64,000 bases of DNA from Winogradskyella forsetii (GCF_013394595.1 NZ_CP053348.1:3692501-3756500); one strand, 5' to 3'. Counted from the stretch's first letter, positions 8,071-17,870 are shown. A program made the numbers and translations. The notes: generated by a model from the letters alone, not told the origin.

Positions 8071-9186
8071 TTAATTGTTGTTATCCTCGTTTTTCTTAGC
8101 CTTCGCTATAGAATCGTTTCTTTTTACTTGTCTTTCTCGTTCTGCACGTGCTGCTTTACGCTGTTCTATAATTTTATTTTTTCTATCTTCTAGTGCTTTT
8201 TGGCGTGCTTCTCTATCTTTTAATTTCTGAAGACGTTCCGCTTCAGAAATTTCAGCCGCTGTTTTAGGCTTTTCTGAACTAGTTGAATCCTTTTTGACGT
8301 CTGCTTTTGCTTTTGTACTATCTGCAGGTACAGTTGGCCTCGCCTGCGCAGTACTATCTTTCTCAGTATTATCTGCGTCTTCAGTAGAAACGTCTCTATT
8401 ATTTCTTGCATCAATGACACGTTGACGACGTTCCTCTGCTTCTTTCCTTTTCGCTTCTCTTAATTCTTCCTGTGCTTTCCTTCTATCTTCTGCTGCTTTT
8501 TCGCGCTCTGCACGCTTAGCTGCTAATTGTTCTTCACGTTTTGCCTTTCTGTCTTCCAACGCTTGTTGGCGTGCATCTTTATCTGAACTTACTTCTGGAA
8601 CTACCTCTTCCTCTTCAAGCTCTTTGCGCTCTTTTCTACTTGTTGCTTGTGATCTCTTAGAGGATCTAGTAATTGTGTTTAAAACACGCTCACTCAAATC
8701 ATATCGTTCTGCTGAATAAAGCATCACTACATCTGCAGATTTATCAAACACGAAATCATATTTTCCTGTTTCAGCAATATCTTGTACTGCGGCAAAAATC
8801 TGATCTTGTATAGGTTCTATCAATTGACGTTTCTGAATCATCAAATCGCCCTCAGGTCCAAAACGTTTTTGTTGATAATCTAAAATTTCAGCCTCTTCAA
8901 AAGAAATATCTTCTAAACGTTCATCATATAATTCCTTCGTTAAAAGAACACTTTCATTTTCGAGTTCCTTTTTCTTTAGATTAATGGCATTTAATTTGGT
9001 TTCAATTTCAGATTTCCAATCGAGAACTTTTTTGTCTAGTTGAGAAGAGGCTTGTTGATATTCTGGTACATTTTGTAAAATATACTCTGTATCAATATAA
9101 CCTATTCTTACGCCTCGTTGTGCGCTAGCACTAAAGCTCAATAGACTTATTATTACTATTAAAAAAAGAACTTTAAATTTCATCAT
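8071..9186 (-). CDS. OmpH/Skp family protein with a long charged C-terminal extension
   Basis: 371 residues from ATG 9186. An ATG at 9210 is also possible, but MMKFKVLFLIVIISLLSFSA is the better signal peptide. RGVRIGYIDTEYILQNVPEY opens the Skp-like domain, which continues as a coiled coil to about residue 170. The remaining 200 residues are Lys/Glu/Arg/Ala-rich (repeats such as RKAKREEQLAAKRAEREKAA) broken by a Thr/Asp-rich linker. Typical Skp is about 170 residues, so the extension roughly doubles the protein; such tails occur in Bacteroidota homologues. It sits between bamA and the short ompH paralogue. Confidence 0.85.
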   Translation of the reverse strand: MMKFKVLFLIVIISLLSFSASAQRGVRIGYIDTEYILQNVPEYQQASSQLDKKVLDWKSEIETKLNAINLKKKELENESVLLTKELYDERLEDISFEEAEILDYQQKRFGPEGDLMIQKRQLIEPIQDQIFAAVQDIAETGKYDFVFDKSADVVMLYSAERYDLSERVLNTITRSSKRSQATSRKERKELEEEEVVPEVSSDKDARQQALEDRKAKREEQLAAKRAEREKAAEDRRKAQEELREAKRKEAEERRQRVIDARNNRDVSTEDADNTEKDSTAQARPTVPADSTKAKADVKKDSTSSEKPKTAAEISEAERLQKLKDREARQKALEDRKNKIIEQRKAARAERERQVKRNDSIAKAKKNEDNNN

Positions 9187-9337
9187 TTCTGTATTTGTGT
9201 TTTGAGACATTTACCCGTAAAACTAAATTTTTATTCTCTTTAGTAATACTAAGCTTCAAATTTAACGAAATATATTCTTAAAAATTTTAACACCATGATG
9301 AAATCTTGTTTAGCTATTAGAAAATATCGTGCCAAAC

Positions 9338-11929
9338 TTAAAACTGTTGTCCAATTATAAAGTGAGTTTCCCAATTTTTAACCGGTGTTCCAAAAGGAGA
9401 TTCATCGAAGGCGTGACCGAAGTCAATACCAAGCAGTCCAAAGGCTGGCATAAAGATTCTTAATCCGAAACCTGCAGATCGTTGAAGTTTAAATGGATCG
9501 AAATCCCTAAAATTATTTACAGAACTACCTGCCTCTAAGAAAGACAATGCATAAATTTTAGCTTGTGCACCTAAGGTAATAGGGTAACGTAATTCTAAAG
9601 AAAATTTGTTATAAATAGAGCCTCCATCTTGCGAAGACAAGGATTGATTAGGATAACCACGTAATTGAACCACTTCTCTTCCATCCAAAGAAAAATTTCC
9701 TAAACCGTCACCACCAACGAAGAAACGCTCAAAAGGAATCACACCACGAGCATTGTTATAAGCACCTAAGAATCCGAATTCCACACTTGGGCGCAATACT
9801 AATTTTTTGGTCAAGGCTTGATACCAATCCGCCTTAAATTTAATTTTATAAAACTCTAACCATTTAAAGCGTTCTTGGTCAATTTCGGACCGTCTATCTA
9901 AAGCAGTGTTGTATTCAGCAAGTGCTGCTGGATTTGAGCTTTGGTTAGATTGAAATTCATTAATAATCTCAGTTTGTTCAGCTCTATCATCTGCCAAGGC
10001 TTCATAATCAACACCATTTACCAATGAATATGGGAAAGAAAACTTAGCCGAAATTGAGAAATTAGAACCACCTGTAGGATAAATAGGGTCGGTATAAAGG
10101 TTATTTCTACTTAAACCAATGGTGTACGATAAATTATTTGAAGTCCCATCTCCAAACGTAAATAAACCAGTGTTATAATTTTGAAGATCGTAATGTTGGT
10201 AACTTATGGCCTGTGAAAGTAAAAAGTAATCATCCGGTTTGGATAAACGTGTTGACAATCCGAAAGTTAAACCTGTAATATTAAATCGTCTGCTTTTATC
10301 TGCCCGACGGGTTTGAGGATTAAATAAAAACTGTCTGGAATGCGAAAGCGACGTTGACATTTGAAATGGCTTTTTACCACCAAACCAAGGCTCACTAAAT
10401 GAAAAACTATAGGTTTGAAAAAATTGACTCGCTTGAAGTCTCAAAGCCAAACTTTGACCATCACCTCTTGGTACTGGCTTATATGCATCTGCCTTAAAGA
10501 TATCTTTTATAGCAAAATTATTAAAAGACAAACCTAAGGTACCAATGAAACCACCTCCACCGTAACCACCTTGTAATTGTATTTGACTAGAACCTTGTTC
10601 CACCACAGAATACTCTATATCTAAGGTACCATCGACTGGGTTAGGATTTAAAATATTTGGCGCTATTTGCTGGGCATCAAAAAACCCTAATTGTCCGAGT
10701 TCCCTGATGGTTCTAATAATGTCTGCTTTTCTGTATAGCTGACCTGGACGTGTTCTTATTTCCCTGTATACCACATGATCGTTGGTCACGTCATTACCCA
10801 CTACTCTAACATTGTTAAAATAAGCAGGTTTTCCTTCAGAGATACGGATTTCCATATCTATCACGTTTCCTTCTGCACTCACCTCAACCGGGTTTATGGT
10901 TGAGAACATATATCCAAAGTTTTGGTAAGCATTGGTGATGTCATTGGCATCCGGATTAGACTCGTCAGCAATTCGTTCTCGTAACTCCACGCCATTATAC
11001 GTATCGCCTTCTTTTATACCTAAAAGACTAGATAAATACTGATCGGAATAAACGGTATTACCCACAAAAGTTATTTTCCCAAAGGTGTACTTTTCGCCTT
11101 CTTCTACTTTGATATCAAGATTGATGTTTTTCTCATCTAAATAGGTAATAGAGTCTGAAATTATTCGCGCATCCCTATATCCATTTTCTTTGTAATAGTC
11201 AACAACACTTACTAAATCTGTTCTAAAATCATCTTCAATATATTTTGAGCGCTTCAATAGCCTTAAAGGACTTAAGCTTTTTCTCTTCGTATTTTTCATA
11301 GCTTTACGAAGTTTTTTGTCCGCTATTTTTTCATTGCCTTCAAAGTTAATTTCCTTAATTTTAACTTTTTGGCCCTTATCTATTTCAATACGCATATTAA
11401 CACGCTCCTTTTCAATAGAATCAATAACTTGTGAGGTGCTAATATTTACTTTAGTGTTTAAAAACCCTTTCTTTTTGTACTTATTAGTCAAGTAATTTTT
11501 GGTAGTGGCTATTAGGTTTTCTGTAACTTTTTGACCAGATTTTAGTTTGTTCTCATCGATAATCTCATCCTTTTTCCCTTTCCTGACACCTTCTATGGTA
11601 AGATCTTTAAGTTCTGGTAAGTCGCTAAGGTTTATCTCTAAATTTGCGGTACTACCATCTATGTCAGTAACGTAGATGTCTATACTGCTAAAAAGATTGG
11701 ACTTCCATAATGTTTTTACCGCATTAGCAATTTTTTCTCCGCCTACCTGAATCTCTTCATTTTTTCTAAGTTTAGAATAAGCAATAATAGTTTGCTCACT
11801 AAAATTAGTGTTTCCTGTAACTTTAATTTCCTTAATTAAATAAGTCTCTCCACCTTCAACCTGAGCATTACTGGTAAATGAATTTGTAAATAGGAATACA
11901 ACACAAATAAGTTTAATAAATCGTTTCAA
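9338..11929 (-). CDS. bamA: BamA, outer-membrane protein assembly factor
   Basis: 863 residues. I infer a TTG start at 11929: it gives MKRFIKLICVVFLFTNSFTS, a clean signal peptide ending at NAQ, and falls just after the uppS stop. The longer frame, itself from a TTG at 11968, would overlap uppS and bury the leader. Five POTRA-type repeats span about residues 24-430 (for example LIKEIKVTGNTNFSEQTI, KIKEINFEGNEK, TFGKITFVGNTVYS, FNNVRVVGNDVT). A 16-stranded barrel follows and ends in Phe (FIIGQQF), the outer-membrane signature. The barrel includes a hydrophilic insert near residues 660-715. It lies in the uppS-bamA-ompH order common in Bacteroidota. Confidence 0.95.
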   Translation of the reverse strand: MKRFIKLICVVFLFTNSFTSNAQVEGGETYLIKEIKVTGNTNFSEQTIIAYSKLRKNEEIQVGGEKIANAVKTLWKSNLFSSIDIYVTDIDGSTANLEINLSDLPELKDLTIEGVRKGKKDEIIDENKLKSGQKVTENLIATTKNYLTNKYKKKGFLNTKVNISTSQVIDSIEKERVNMRIEIDKGQKVKIKEINFEGNEKIADKKLRKAMKNTKRKSLSPLRLLKRSKYIEDDFRTDLVSVVDYYKENGYRDARIISDSITYLDEKNINLDIKVEEGEKYTFGKITFVGNTVYSDQYLSSLLGIKEGDTYNGVELRERIADESNPDANDITNAYQNFGYMFSTINPVEVSAEGNVIDMEIRISEGKPAYFNNVRVVGNDVTNDHVVYREIRTRPGQLYRKADIIRTIRELGQLGFFDAQQIAPNILNPNPVDGTLDIEYSVVEQGSSQIQLQGGYGGGGFIGTLGLSFNNFAIKDIFKADAYKPVPRGDGQSLALRLQASQFFQTYSFSFSEPWFGGKKPFQMSTSLSHSRQFLFNPQTRRADKSRRFNITGLTFGLSTRLSKPDDYFLLSQAISYQHYDLQNYNTGLFTFGDGTSNNLSYTIGLSRNNLYTDPIYPTGGSNFSISAKFSFPYSLVNGVDYEALADDRAEQTEIINEFQSNQSSNPAALAEYNTALDRRSEIDQERFKWLEFYKIKFKADWYQALTKKLVLRPSVEFGFLGAYNNARGVIPFERFFVGGDGLGNFSLDGREVVQLRGYPNQSLSSQDGGSIYNKFSLELRYPITLGAQAKIYALSFLEAGSSVNNFRDFDPFKLQRSAGFGLRIFMPAFGLLGIDFGHAFDESPFGTPVKNWETHFIIGQQF

Positions 11930-11939
11930 TTTTGTGCTA

Positions 11940-12680
11940 TTAGGTAAGTTGTTCGCTTGTTTTTCCAAATCTTCGTTCTCTATTTTGATAATTTATGAGT
12001 GCTTCATATAGATTTTCCTTCTTAAAATCTGGCCATAAAATATCTGTAAAATATAATTCTGCATAGGCAATTTGCCATAGCAAAAAATTACTAATTCGTT
12101 GTTCTCCACTTGTGCGAATAAGCAGGTCAACGTCTGGTAAATTTTGCGTGTAAAGATGCTTATTTATAATTGATTCATCAATACTTTCAGCAGAAATTAT
12201 ATTATTTTTAACTTTAACCGATAATTCCTTAATAACATTGACAATTTCTTCCCGAGAACCATAGCTTAACGCTAAAGTTAATGTCATATGTGTATTATCT
12301 TTTGTTTTATCTATAACATCCAATAGTTCTTGGTGGGCTTTTTTTGGCAAATCATTTAAGCATCCAATTGCAGAGAGTTTTATACCATTGTCTTGAAGTG
12401 TTTTGATTTCCTTTTTTAAGGACTTCACCAGGAGTTTCATTAATGTTTGCACCTCTAATTTTGGTCTGTTCCAGTTTTCTGTTGAAAACGCATAAAGTGT
12501 TAAGTTCTTAATTCCTAACTCCGCACTAGCCTCCACAGTTTCCCTAACGGATTTTGTTCCGTTCTCGTGACCAATAGCCCTTATCAATCCTTGTTGTTTT
12601 GCCCAACGACCATTACCATCCATAATAATAGCGATATGGTTGGGAAGCTTATGTTTGTTTATTTTTTCTTTTAAACTCAT
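11940..12680 (-). CDS. uppS: Isoprenyl (undecaprenyl) diphosphate synthase
   Basis: 246 residues. It makes the C55 lipid carrier for peptidoglycan and other wall polymers from IPP and FPP. HIAIIMDGNGRWAKQQGL holds the catalytic Asp and phosphate-binding Arg. TLYAFSTENWNRP is the second signature, and LLIRTSGEQRISNFLLWQIA with AELYFTDILWPDF forms the IPP-site motif. The ATG abuts the stop of the upstream DUF6089 gene without a gap, and bamA follows within 11 bases, so the three are almost surely co-transcribed. Confidence 0.96.
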   Translation of the reverse strand: MSLKEKINKHKLPNHIAIIMDGNGRWAKQQGLIRAIGHENGTKSVRETVEASAELGIKNLTLYAFSTENWNRPKLEVQTLMKLLVKSLKKEIKTLQDNGIKLSAIGCLNDLPKKAHQELLDVIDKTKDNTHMTLTLALSYGSREEIVNVIKELSVKVKNNIISAESIDESIINKHLYTQNLPDVDLLIRTSGEQRISNFLLWQIAYAELYFTDILWPDFKKENLYEALINYQNRERRFGKTSEQLT

Positions 12681-13370
12681 TTAAAAATTGCAATAACAAG
12701 GTCTTCTACCAAATGTGTAAGTTAACGTAATTCCTGTAAACATATACCAATCTGTATTATTAGTATTACCAAAACTCAACGATTCTCTTGCTTCATTATC
12801 CGGCACACTACCATCCAACTCGTCAGAAAACGTATACCGCGCACCAATTTCTGCGCCCAAAACAAGGTGATGTGCTACTTTCGCCTTATAACCAATTGCC
12901 ATAGGAATTCCCACAGCCCAACTATTGGTATTTTCCGATGTGTAAACACCAGTTGGTGTAAAATAATAATTTTCATGGTTAGCAAGCGAAATACCAGAAT
13001 ATAAATATGGGGTTCCTTTTAAACCACTTGAATGTAAATCAAAATCCAAAAACGTGAATTCCATTCCTGCGGAAAACTCCAATATACTGGTATCAAATTG
13101 ATAACCTCGTTCTTTTCTTCTAGGATCGTCTGATTTTCCGTCGATCCCTTTTAAATCTGAAAAAATTAGAGATGCTCTAAAGGAGTGCCTTGGACTTCTA
13201 TTCCATTTTACAATAGCACCAAAAGCAGGTTGATTTGGCGATATATAATCAGTTGCACCCACATCACCAATAAAATTACTTCCACCAACAAAAACGCCTA
13301 CCTCATAGATTTGAGCCTCAGCAATATTAATAATAAAAGTGCTTAATAAAAGCAGAAAAAAATACCTCAT
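12681..13370 (-). CDS. DUF6089 outer-membrane beta-barrel protein
   Basis: 229 residues. MRYFFLLLLSTFIINIAEAQ is a signal peptide. The mature protein is a run of amphipathic strands (YEVGVFVGGSNFIGDVG, FSAGMEFTFLDFDLH, HLVLGAEIGARYTFSD), as in the DUF6089 family found beside uppS and bamA in Bacteroidota. The C-terminus GRRPCYCNF carries a CxC pair and ends in Phe. Role unknown; placement suggests a part in envelope biogenesis. It is the first gene after a well-formed promoter. Confidence 0.8.
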   Translation of the reverse strand: MRYFFLLLLSTFIINIAEAQIYEVGVFVGGSNFIGDVGATDYISPNQPAFGAIVKWNRSPRHSFRASLIFSDLKGIDGKSDDPRRKERGYQFDTSILEFSAGMEFTFLDFDLHSSGLKGTPYLYSGISLANHENYYFTPTGVYTSENTNSWAVGIPMAIGYKAKVAHHLVLGAEIGARYTFSDELDGSVPDNEARESLSFGNTNNTDWYMFTGITLTYTFGRRPCYCNF

Positions 13371-13387
13371 AAATTTTTCAAAGTTTG

Positions 13388-13419
13388 CAAATATAACAAT
13401 TAAGATTTGTGTGTAACAA
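13388..13419 (-). promoter_or_regulatory. Promoter of the DUF6089-uppS-bamA operon
   Basis: On the minus strand TTG (13419-13417), 21 bases, then TATATTTG (13395-13388) match the Bacteroidota TTG-N19-23-TAnnTTTG pattern. The -7 box ends 18 bases before the ATG at 13370. Confidence 0.7.
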
Positions 13420-13470
13420 TTTGAAGTAAATTGTCTTAATCATAAACTGTTTATAGAGGTATTTATTGTT

Positions 13471-14349
13471 TTAGTTGCGTCTATCTTCGCCCCAAAGTAA
13501 CTTTTTTCGAAGAGTAGCCAGAAAAGTTTCATCTAACAGTTCTACCATTTTAATCGCAAAATCTGCTTTTTTAACAGTTACAGTAGTGATGTTGGTTAAT
13601 GTTACAATCCTAGAGTCTAAAGACATTAAAAACTGGTCTTCCCTACCCGCAACCTTTAAGGTTACTACTGTATTATCTGGAATAACCAATGGGCGAGCAC
13701 TTAAATTATGAGGTGCAATTGGAGTCAAAACAAAATTATTGGCATCTGGTGCTATCACTGGCCCACCACAACTTAAGGAATAGCCCGTAGAACCTGTAGG
13801 TGTAGATAAAATGAGTCCATCTGCCCAATATGAGGTTAAATATTCGCCGTTGAGATGGGTTTCAACGGTAATCATGGAGGTGGTATTCTTTCTGCTTAAC
13901 GCGATTTCATTGAGCGCGAAATTGGTAGCGACCACATCCTTATGTTCAGGATTGGTGGTGACACTGAGCAAGGAGCGTTCTGAAATCTTATAGTCGCCTT
14001 TAAATATTTCAGACAATGCCGTTTGAATATCATCAATTTGTATGGTAGCTAAAAAACCCAAGCGACCTGTATTGATCCCAACTATTGGAATACCCAACTC
14101 TCTAACGTAAGTGACAGCTCTTAAAATAGTACCATCACCTCCAACACTTATTAGTAAATCAAAACTAACATCCAGTTTTTCAAAGGTCTGAACTACAGAA
14201 TTATCTTGAATTTCTATATTTTGAGTTTTTATAAATTCGCTTTCAAAAAAAACATGTGCATTTTTTAATAGCAAAAAATCCAGAAGTTTCCCAACTGCCT
14301 CTTGTGTGGTTTCTTTAACGTAATTCTGACCGTATATGGCTACTTTCAT
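13471..14349 (-). CDS. nadK: NAD kinase
   Basis: 292 residues. It phosphorylates NAD+ to NADP+ in the cytoplasm. ISVGGDGTILRAV is the GGDGT motif with the catalytic Asp, and ILSTPTGSTGYSLSCGGPVI is the conserved substrate-site block. The NLSARPLVIPD segment is also family-typical. Length is normal. It follows the CBS-domain gene by 93 bases; a promoter for the next genes lies after its stop, so the envelope operon starts anew there. Confidence 0.95.
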   Translation of the reverse strand: MKVAIYGQNYVKETTQEAVGKLLDFLLLKNAHVFFESEFIKTQNIEIQDNSVVQTFEKLDVSFDLLISVGGDGTILRAVTYVRELGIPIVGINTGRLGFLATIQIDDIQTALSEIFKGDYKISERSLLSVTTNPEHKDVVATNFALNEIALSRKNTTSMITVETHLNGEYLTSYWADGLILSTPTGSTGYSLSCGGPVIAPDANNFVLTPIAPHNLSARPLVIPDNTVVTLKVAGREDQFLMSLDSRIVTLTNITTVTVKKADFAIKMVELLDETFLATLRKKLLWGEDRRN

Positions 14350-14442
14350 GTGTTTTTATCTATTATTTTTCAATGGTCACATGCTGTTCGCTAATAATTA
14401 TTCTTTAAAGTTGACCAAATTTTGAACATGCTCGTTTCATCA

Positions 14443-15108
14443 TTACATATTTAAATATTTGTCTAGATATTGAGAACGTTCCTTCAGGCTTTCGATATAA
14501 GAGTCGTCTTCATGCCCAGAAACAATATTATAACTGTATCGTCTAAAAGTTTGAATAATTTCGTTAAGACTTCCATTACCTATTTTTAAGGTAATTTTTG
14601 CCAAATCACCATCCATTTTGGAAATGAATGCACCCAATAATTTGGCATCATTAGATTCCACAATCTGGCTGATTTCACTAAACGAGTAGTCATGAAGCCC
14701 TTTTTCAACAATTAAAATACCTCCAGGTTCCGAAAAGAAAGGTGTTTCATTAAACAAATGAATAATATCATTGAGTTCGTAATAGCCCAAATATTTATTG
14801 GCTGGGCTTAGAATGGGCATAATATTAGAATCGTTTTGGGCAAATGCCTCCAGTACATCCAACCAAATAGTTGCGGGTCTAACAAAAAAGCCTTCAATAG
14901 CGTAGTTGCAATCACTTATGGTATCTGCGCCTTCAAAACAATGGGCATCCGTCTCAGAAATACACCCCATGTAAATACCATCTTTCATAATAGGAATATG
15001 GGAATAGGTCAACTGATTAAATAGCATTTTCAAATCGCCCACCTTATCAGTTATATTCAACGGTTTTATATCATTTATCACAAAATCTTGAAGCTCCATT
15101 ATATCCAT
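14443..15108 (-). CDS. CBS-domain protein
   Basis: 221 residues with two CBS-type halves, about residues 8-60 (VGDLKMLFNQLTYSHIPIMK, then GCISETDAHCF) and 75-125 (ATIWLDVLEAFAQNDSNIMP, then LGYYELNDIIHLF). A C-terminal region of about 80 residues (GLHDYSFSEISQIVESNDAK) looks like a small regulatory domain. CBS pairs usually bind adenosyl compounds. No attached enzyme domain is seen, so the role is unknown. The gene is divergent from pdxJ and upstream of nadK, an order common in flavobacteria. Confidence 0.8.
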   Translation of the reverse strand: MDIMELQDFVINDIKPLNITDKVGDLKMLFNQLTYSHIPIMKDGIYMGCISETDAHCFEGADTISDCNYAIEGFFVRPATIWLDVLEAFAQNDSNIMPILSPANKYLGYYELNDIIHLFNETPFFSEPGGILIVEKGLHDYSFSEISQIVESNDAKLLGAFISKMDGDLAKITLKIGNGSLNEIIQTFRRYSYNIVSGHEDDSYIESLKERSQYLDKYLNM

Positions 15109-15162
15109 TTAATTAAGTTGCAAATTAATCAAAAATAACCATAAAATGCGTGCTCATGTTTG

Positions 15163-15170
15163 TATTTTTG
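15163..15170 (+). promoter_or_regulatory. Putative -7 box of pdxJ
   Basis: TATTTTTG matches TAnnTTTG and ends 19 bases before the chosen pdxJ ATG. It lies inside the frame extension of pdxJ, which supports the shorter start. No clear TTG is seen at the expected distance upstream. Confidence 0.45.
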
Positions 15171-15189
15171 TAATTCAAACAGCATTAAA

Positions 15190-15903
15190 ATGACCAAATT
15201 AAGTGTTAACATAAATAAGATTGCCACGTTGAGAAATAGTCGTGGAGGTGATGTCCCTAATGTGGTACAGTTTGCCAAAGACGTGCAACGTTTTGGAGCA
15301 GAAGGCGTTACCATTCACCCAAGACCAGATGAAAGACATATTCGCTATCAAGATGCCTATGACTTAAAACCTGAAGTTTACACAGAATATAACATAGAAG
15401 GCAATCCTATTCCTAAGTTTGTGGATATGGTTTTAGAGATTAAGCCAACCCAAGTAACGTTAGTGCCAGACTCCATTGATGCGATTACCTCTAATGCTGG
15501 TTGGGATACTTTGAAACACAAGGATTTTTTGGTTGAAGTGATAAAAGAATTTAAAAGCAACGGTATTAGAACATCCATATTTGTTGATCCGGATTTACAT
15601 CAAATCGAAGGGGCAAAAGCCACAGGAACTGACAGAATTGAACTCTACACCGAAGCCTTTGCTCATCAATATAGCTTAGGTAACAATAAGGCCATTGATC
15701 CCTATATGGAATGTGCTGGATTGGCAAATTCCATGCAATTGGGCATCAATGCTGGTCATGATTTATCATTGAATAATATTGAATTCTTTAAAGAAAACAT
15801 TACAGGCTTATTGGAGGTTTCTATAGGCCATGCGTTGATTGCTGAAAGTTTGTATATGGGCGTTGAAAAGGTTATAGGAATGTACTTGGAAAAGCTTAAA
15901 TAA
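15190..15903 (+). CDS. pdxJ: Pyridoxine 5'-phosphate synthase
   Basis: 237 residues from ATG 15190 (MTKLSVNINKIATLRNSRGG); a TTG-initiated frame from 15160 covers the promoter box and is rejected. PdxJ condenses 1-deoxyxylulose 5-phosphate and 3-amino-2-oxopropyl phosphate to pyridoxine phosphate. Signatures are NSRGGDVPNVV, GVTIHPRPDERHIRYQDAYD, GIRTSIFVDPD and NAGHDLSLNNIEFF, with the phosphate loop SIGHALIAES near the end. It forms a TIM barrel. The hydrolase gene follows after a repeat-bearing gap. Confidence 0.95.
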   Translation: MTKLSVNINKIATLRNSRGGDVPNVVQFAKDVQRFGAEGVTIHPRPDERHIRYQDAYDLKPEVYTEYNIEGNPIPKFVDMVLEIKPTQVTLVPDSIDAITSNAGWDTLKHKDFLVEVIKEFKSNGIRTSIFVDPDLHQIEGAKATGTDRIELYTEAFAHQYSLGNNKAIDPYMECAGLANSMQLGINAGHDLSLNNIEFFKENITGLLEVSIGHALIAESLYMGVEKVIGMYLEKLK

Positions 15904-15909
15904 GTTGGA

Positions 15910-15960
15910 AGAACTTCACGCTTCGTGCTTCATGCTTCGTGCTTCGTGCTTCAAACTTCA
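15910..15960. repeat. GCTTCGTGCTTC-type short repeat, copy 1
   Basis: Between pdxJ and the hydrolase the sequence reads as stuttering units CGCTTCGTGCTTCATGCTTC, then GTGCTTCGTGCTTC, then CAAACTTCAAACT. Related units, partly inverted, occur at 27139-27210. Confidence 0.6.
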
Positions 15961-15972
15961 AACTCAAAAAAT

Positions 15973-16737
15973 ATGACACTACACTCAAACATCATAGGAA
16001 AAGGAAAGCCATTCATCATCCTACACGGATTTTTAGGTATGGGAGACAATTGGAAAACCTTAGCCAAGCAATTTTCTGAATCTAATTTTGAAATACATCT
16101 TGTTGACCAACGGAATCATGGTCGCAGTTTTCATTCGGATGATTTCGATTATGAAGTAATGGCAGAAGATTTAAAAGTGTATTGCGCTGACCATAATTTA
16201 AAGGATATTATATTGTTAGGCCATTCCATGGGAGGAAAAACTGCCATGCTTTTGGCTACAACATATCCCGAATTGGTAAACAAACTTATTATTGCGGATA
16301 TTTCGCCACGTTACTACCCAATACACCATGATGCTATTCTGGAAGGTTTAAGCAGTTTGGATTTTTCAGAATTAAAAACCAGAGGAGAAGCAGACGAAGC
16401 GTTAAGCAACTATGTTCATGAAACAGGCACACGACTATTTCTACTCAAAAATTTATATTGGGTAAAAAAAGGACAACTAGGTTTACGTATGAATTTGGAA
16501 GTTTTAAAAGACAATGTTTCAGAAGTTGGCGAAGCGCTTCCTATTCATGCTATTTTTGAAAAAGATACTTTGTTTTTACGAGGCGACCGTTCCGAATACA
16601 TAGGAGAAGCTGATGAAGCTATTATTCATCGCCATTTCACAAATTCCGAAATTATAACGATCTCTAATGCCGGACATTGGTTACATGCGGAGAATCCTGA
16701 GGATTTTTATGATGCTGTAATGAGTTTTGTTAACTAA
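15973..16737 (+). CDS. Alpha/beta-fold hydrolase (YbfF-like esterase)
   Basis: 254 residues from ATG 15973 (MTLHSNIIGKGKPFIILHGF); the upstream frame extension is repeat sequence. Oxyanion loop LHGFLGMGDNW at about residue 18, nucleophile elbow LGHSMGGKTAM (Ser about 88), and a C-terminal His in ISNAGHWLHAENPEDF complete the usual triad with an Asp before it. Opening and cap resemble YbfF-like acyl-thioesterases/esterases. Substrate unknown. No signal peptide. Confidence 0.85.
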   Translation: MTLHSNIIGKGKPFIILHGFLGMGDNWKTLAKQFSESNFEIHLVDQRNHGRSFHSDDFDYEVMAEDLKVYCADHNLKDIILLGHSMGGKTAMLLATTYPELVNKLIIADISPRYYPIHHDAILEGLSSLDFSELKTRGEADEALSNYVHETGTRLFLLKNLYWVKKGQLGLRMNLEVLKDNVSEVGEALPIHAIFEKDTLFLRGDRSEYIGEADEAIIHRHFTNSEIITISNAGHWLHAENPEDFYDAVMSFVN

Positions 16738-16790
16738 AATTTATTTAATATTAGTTAAATCTCAATTCTTTATCTAATAGAAAGTTACAA

Positions 16791-17840
16791 ATGAAAACAA
16801 TTATTACAATATTTTTTATTCTATATTCTTTATGTTGCTTTGCTCAAACTAAATATGAAGATGGACCATACAAGAAATACTATGAAAATGGAAATATAAA
16901 AACCGAAGGGTTTTATAAAAACAATCATAAAGTAGGACGCTGGAAGGATTATTTTGAGAATGGGGAATTAAAAAAAGAAAATATCTTCATGTCTAATGGG
17001 AATTGGACAGGATTTAAAAGAATATATTCTGAGTCGGGATTACTGTTAATTGAAACCCAGCCAGCTAATAACGGAGATTTGTTGGAAAAACATTATTATG
17101 ATAATGGTTCTTTAAAAAGAGAGTTTGTCATTAAAAAAACGGTTGGTGGAAATCGGTTTATTAAAAATGGTATTTATAATGAGTTTTATGAAAATGGGGA
17201 ACTTAAGATAGAAAGTAGATATGAAGAAAACAATCTGGTCGATGTATGGACACAATTTTATTCAACAAAGGAAATAGAATGGAAAGTAAGTTATTTAAAT
17301 AACCATAAGCAAGGAAACTATCTGCAGTTTTATAAAAATGGCAAAGTTAAACTAGCAGGCTTTCATAATTTGGGATTAAAGGATGGAGAAGAAACGCATT
17401 ATGATTCTATTGGAAATGAAATACTGAAACTAAAATATAGAAAGGGGAAACTAGCAAATGCTTCAAAAGTTTCAAGTTCTTCAATTATAGAAGTGCCTGA
17501 TGGCACAACAGAAAAAGCACCAATAGATCCTGGATGCGGAAATAAAGTCGGTGATGATGCACTAGAATGTATGTCTACAGCAATATCTAATCTGGTACGT
17601 CGTAAGTTCATTACTCCCTCTGAGGTGAAAGATACTTTAAAAGGAAGGCAAAGAATATTTGTCATTTTTAAAATAGACGAAAAAGGAAGTGTTGTCGATA
17701 TAAAAGCTAGAGGACCACATCCAAAATTAGAATTAGAAGCTGAAAGAGTGTTAACTTTACTACCAATAATGACACCTGGAACTCACTTTGGTAAACCTGT
17801 GAAAGTACCTTACAGTATGCCAATTTTTTTAGAAATTTAA
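16791..17840 (+). CDS. Secreted MORN-like repeat protein with a C-terminal TonB domain
   Basis: 349 residues. MKTIITIFFILYSLCCFAQT is a signal peptide. Residues about 22-225 are YwqK/MORN-type repeats of the form YYENGNIKTEGFYKNNHKVG and FYKNGKVKLAGFHNLGLKDG. After a linker, residues about 243-349 form a TonB C-terminal-like domain (RIFVIFKIDEKGSVVDIKAR, GPHPKLELEAERVLTLLP). The same domain ends the proteins at 61295 and 62212. There is no transmembrane anchor or Pro-rich arm, so it is unlikely to act as a classical TonB. Function unknown. Confidence 0.75.
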   Translation: MKTIITIFFILYSLCCFAQTKYEDGPYKKYYENGNIKTEGFYKNNHKVGRWKDYFENGELKKENIFMSNGNWTGFKRIYSESGLLLIETQPANNGDLLEKHYYDNGSLKREFVIKKTVGGNRFIKNGIYNEFYENGELKIESRYEENNLVDVWTQFYSTKEIEWKVSYLNNHKQGNYLQFYKNGKVKLAGFHNLGLKDGEETHYDSIGNEILKLKYRKGKLANASKVSSSSIIEVPDGTTEKAPIDPGCGNKVGDDALECMSTAISNLVRRKFITPSEVKDTLKGRQRIFVIFKIDEKGSVVDIKARGPHPKLELEAERVLTLLPIMTPGTHFGKPVKVPYSMPIFLEI

Positions 17841-17870
17841 TTATAAAACTAGTAAATAAAACGCTTCCAT

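Noticed and set aside
16791..17840. Toxin-antitoxin YwqK antitoxin label for the MORN-repeat protein
   Set aside because: There is no toxin gene, and the protein is secreted with a TonB-like C-terminus; the label is only a family name.
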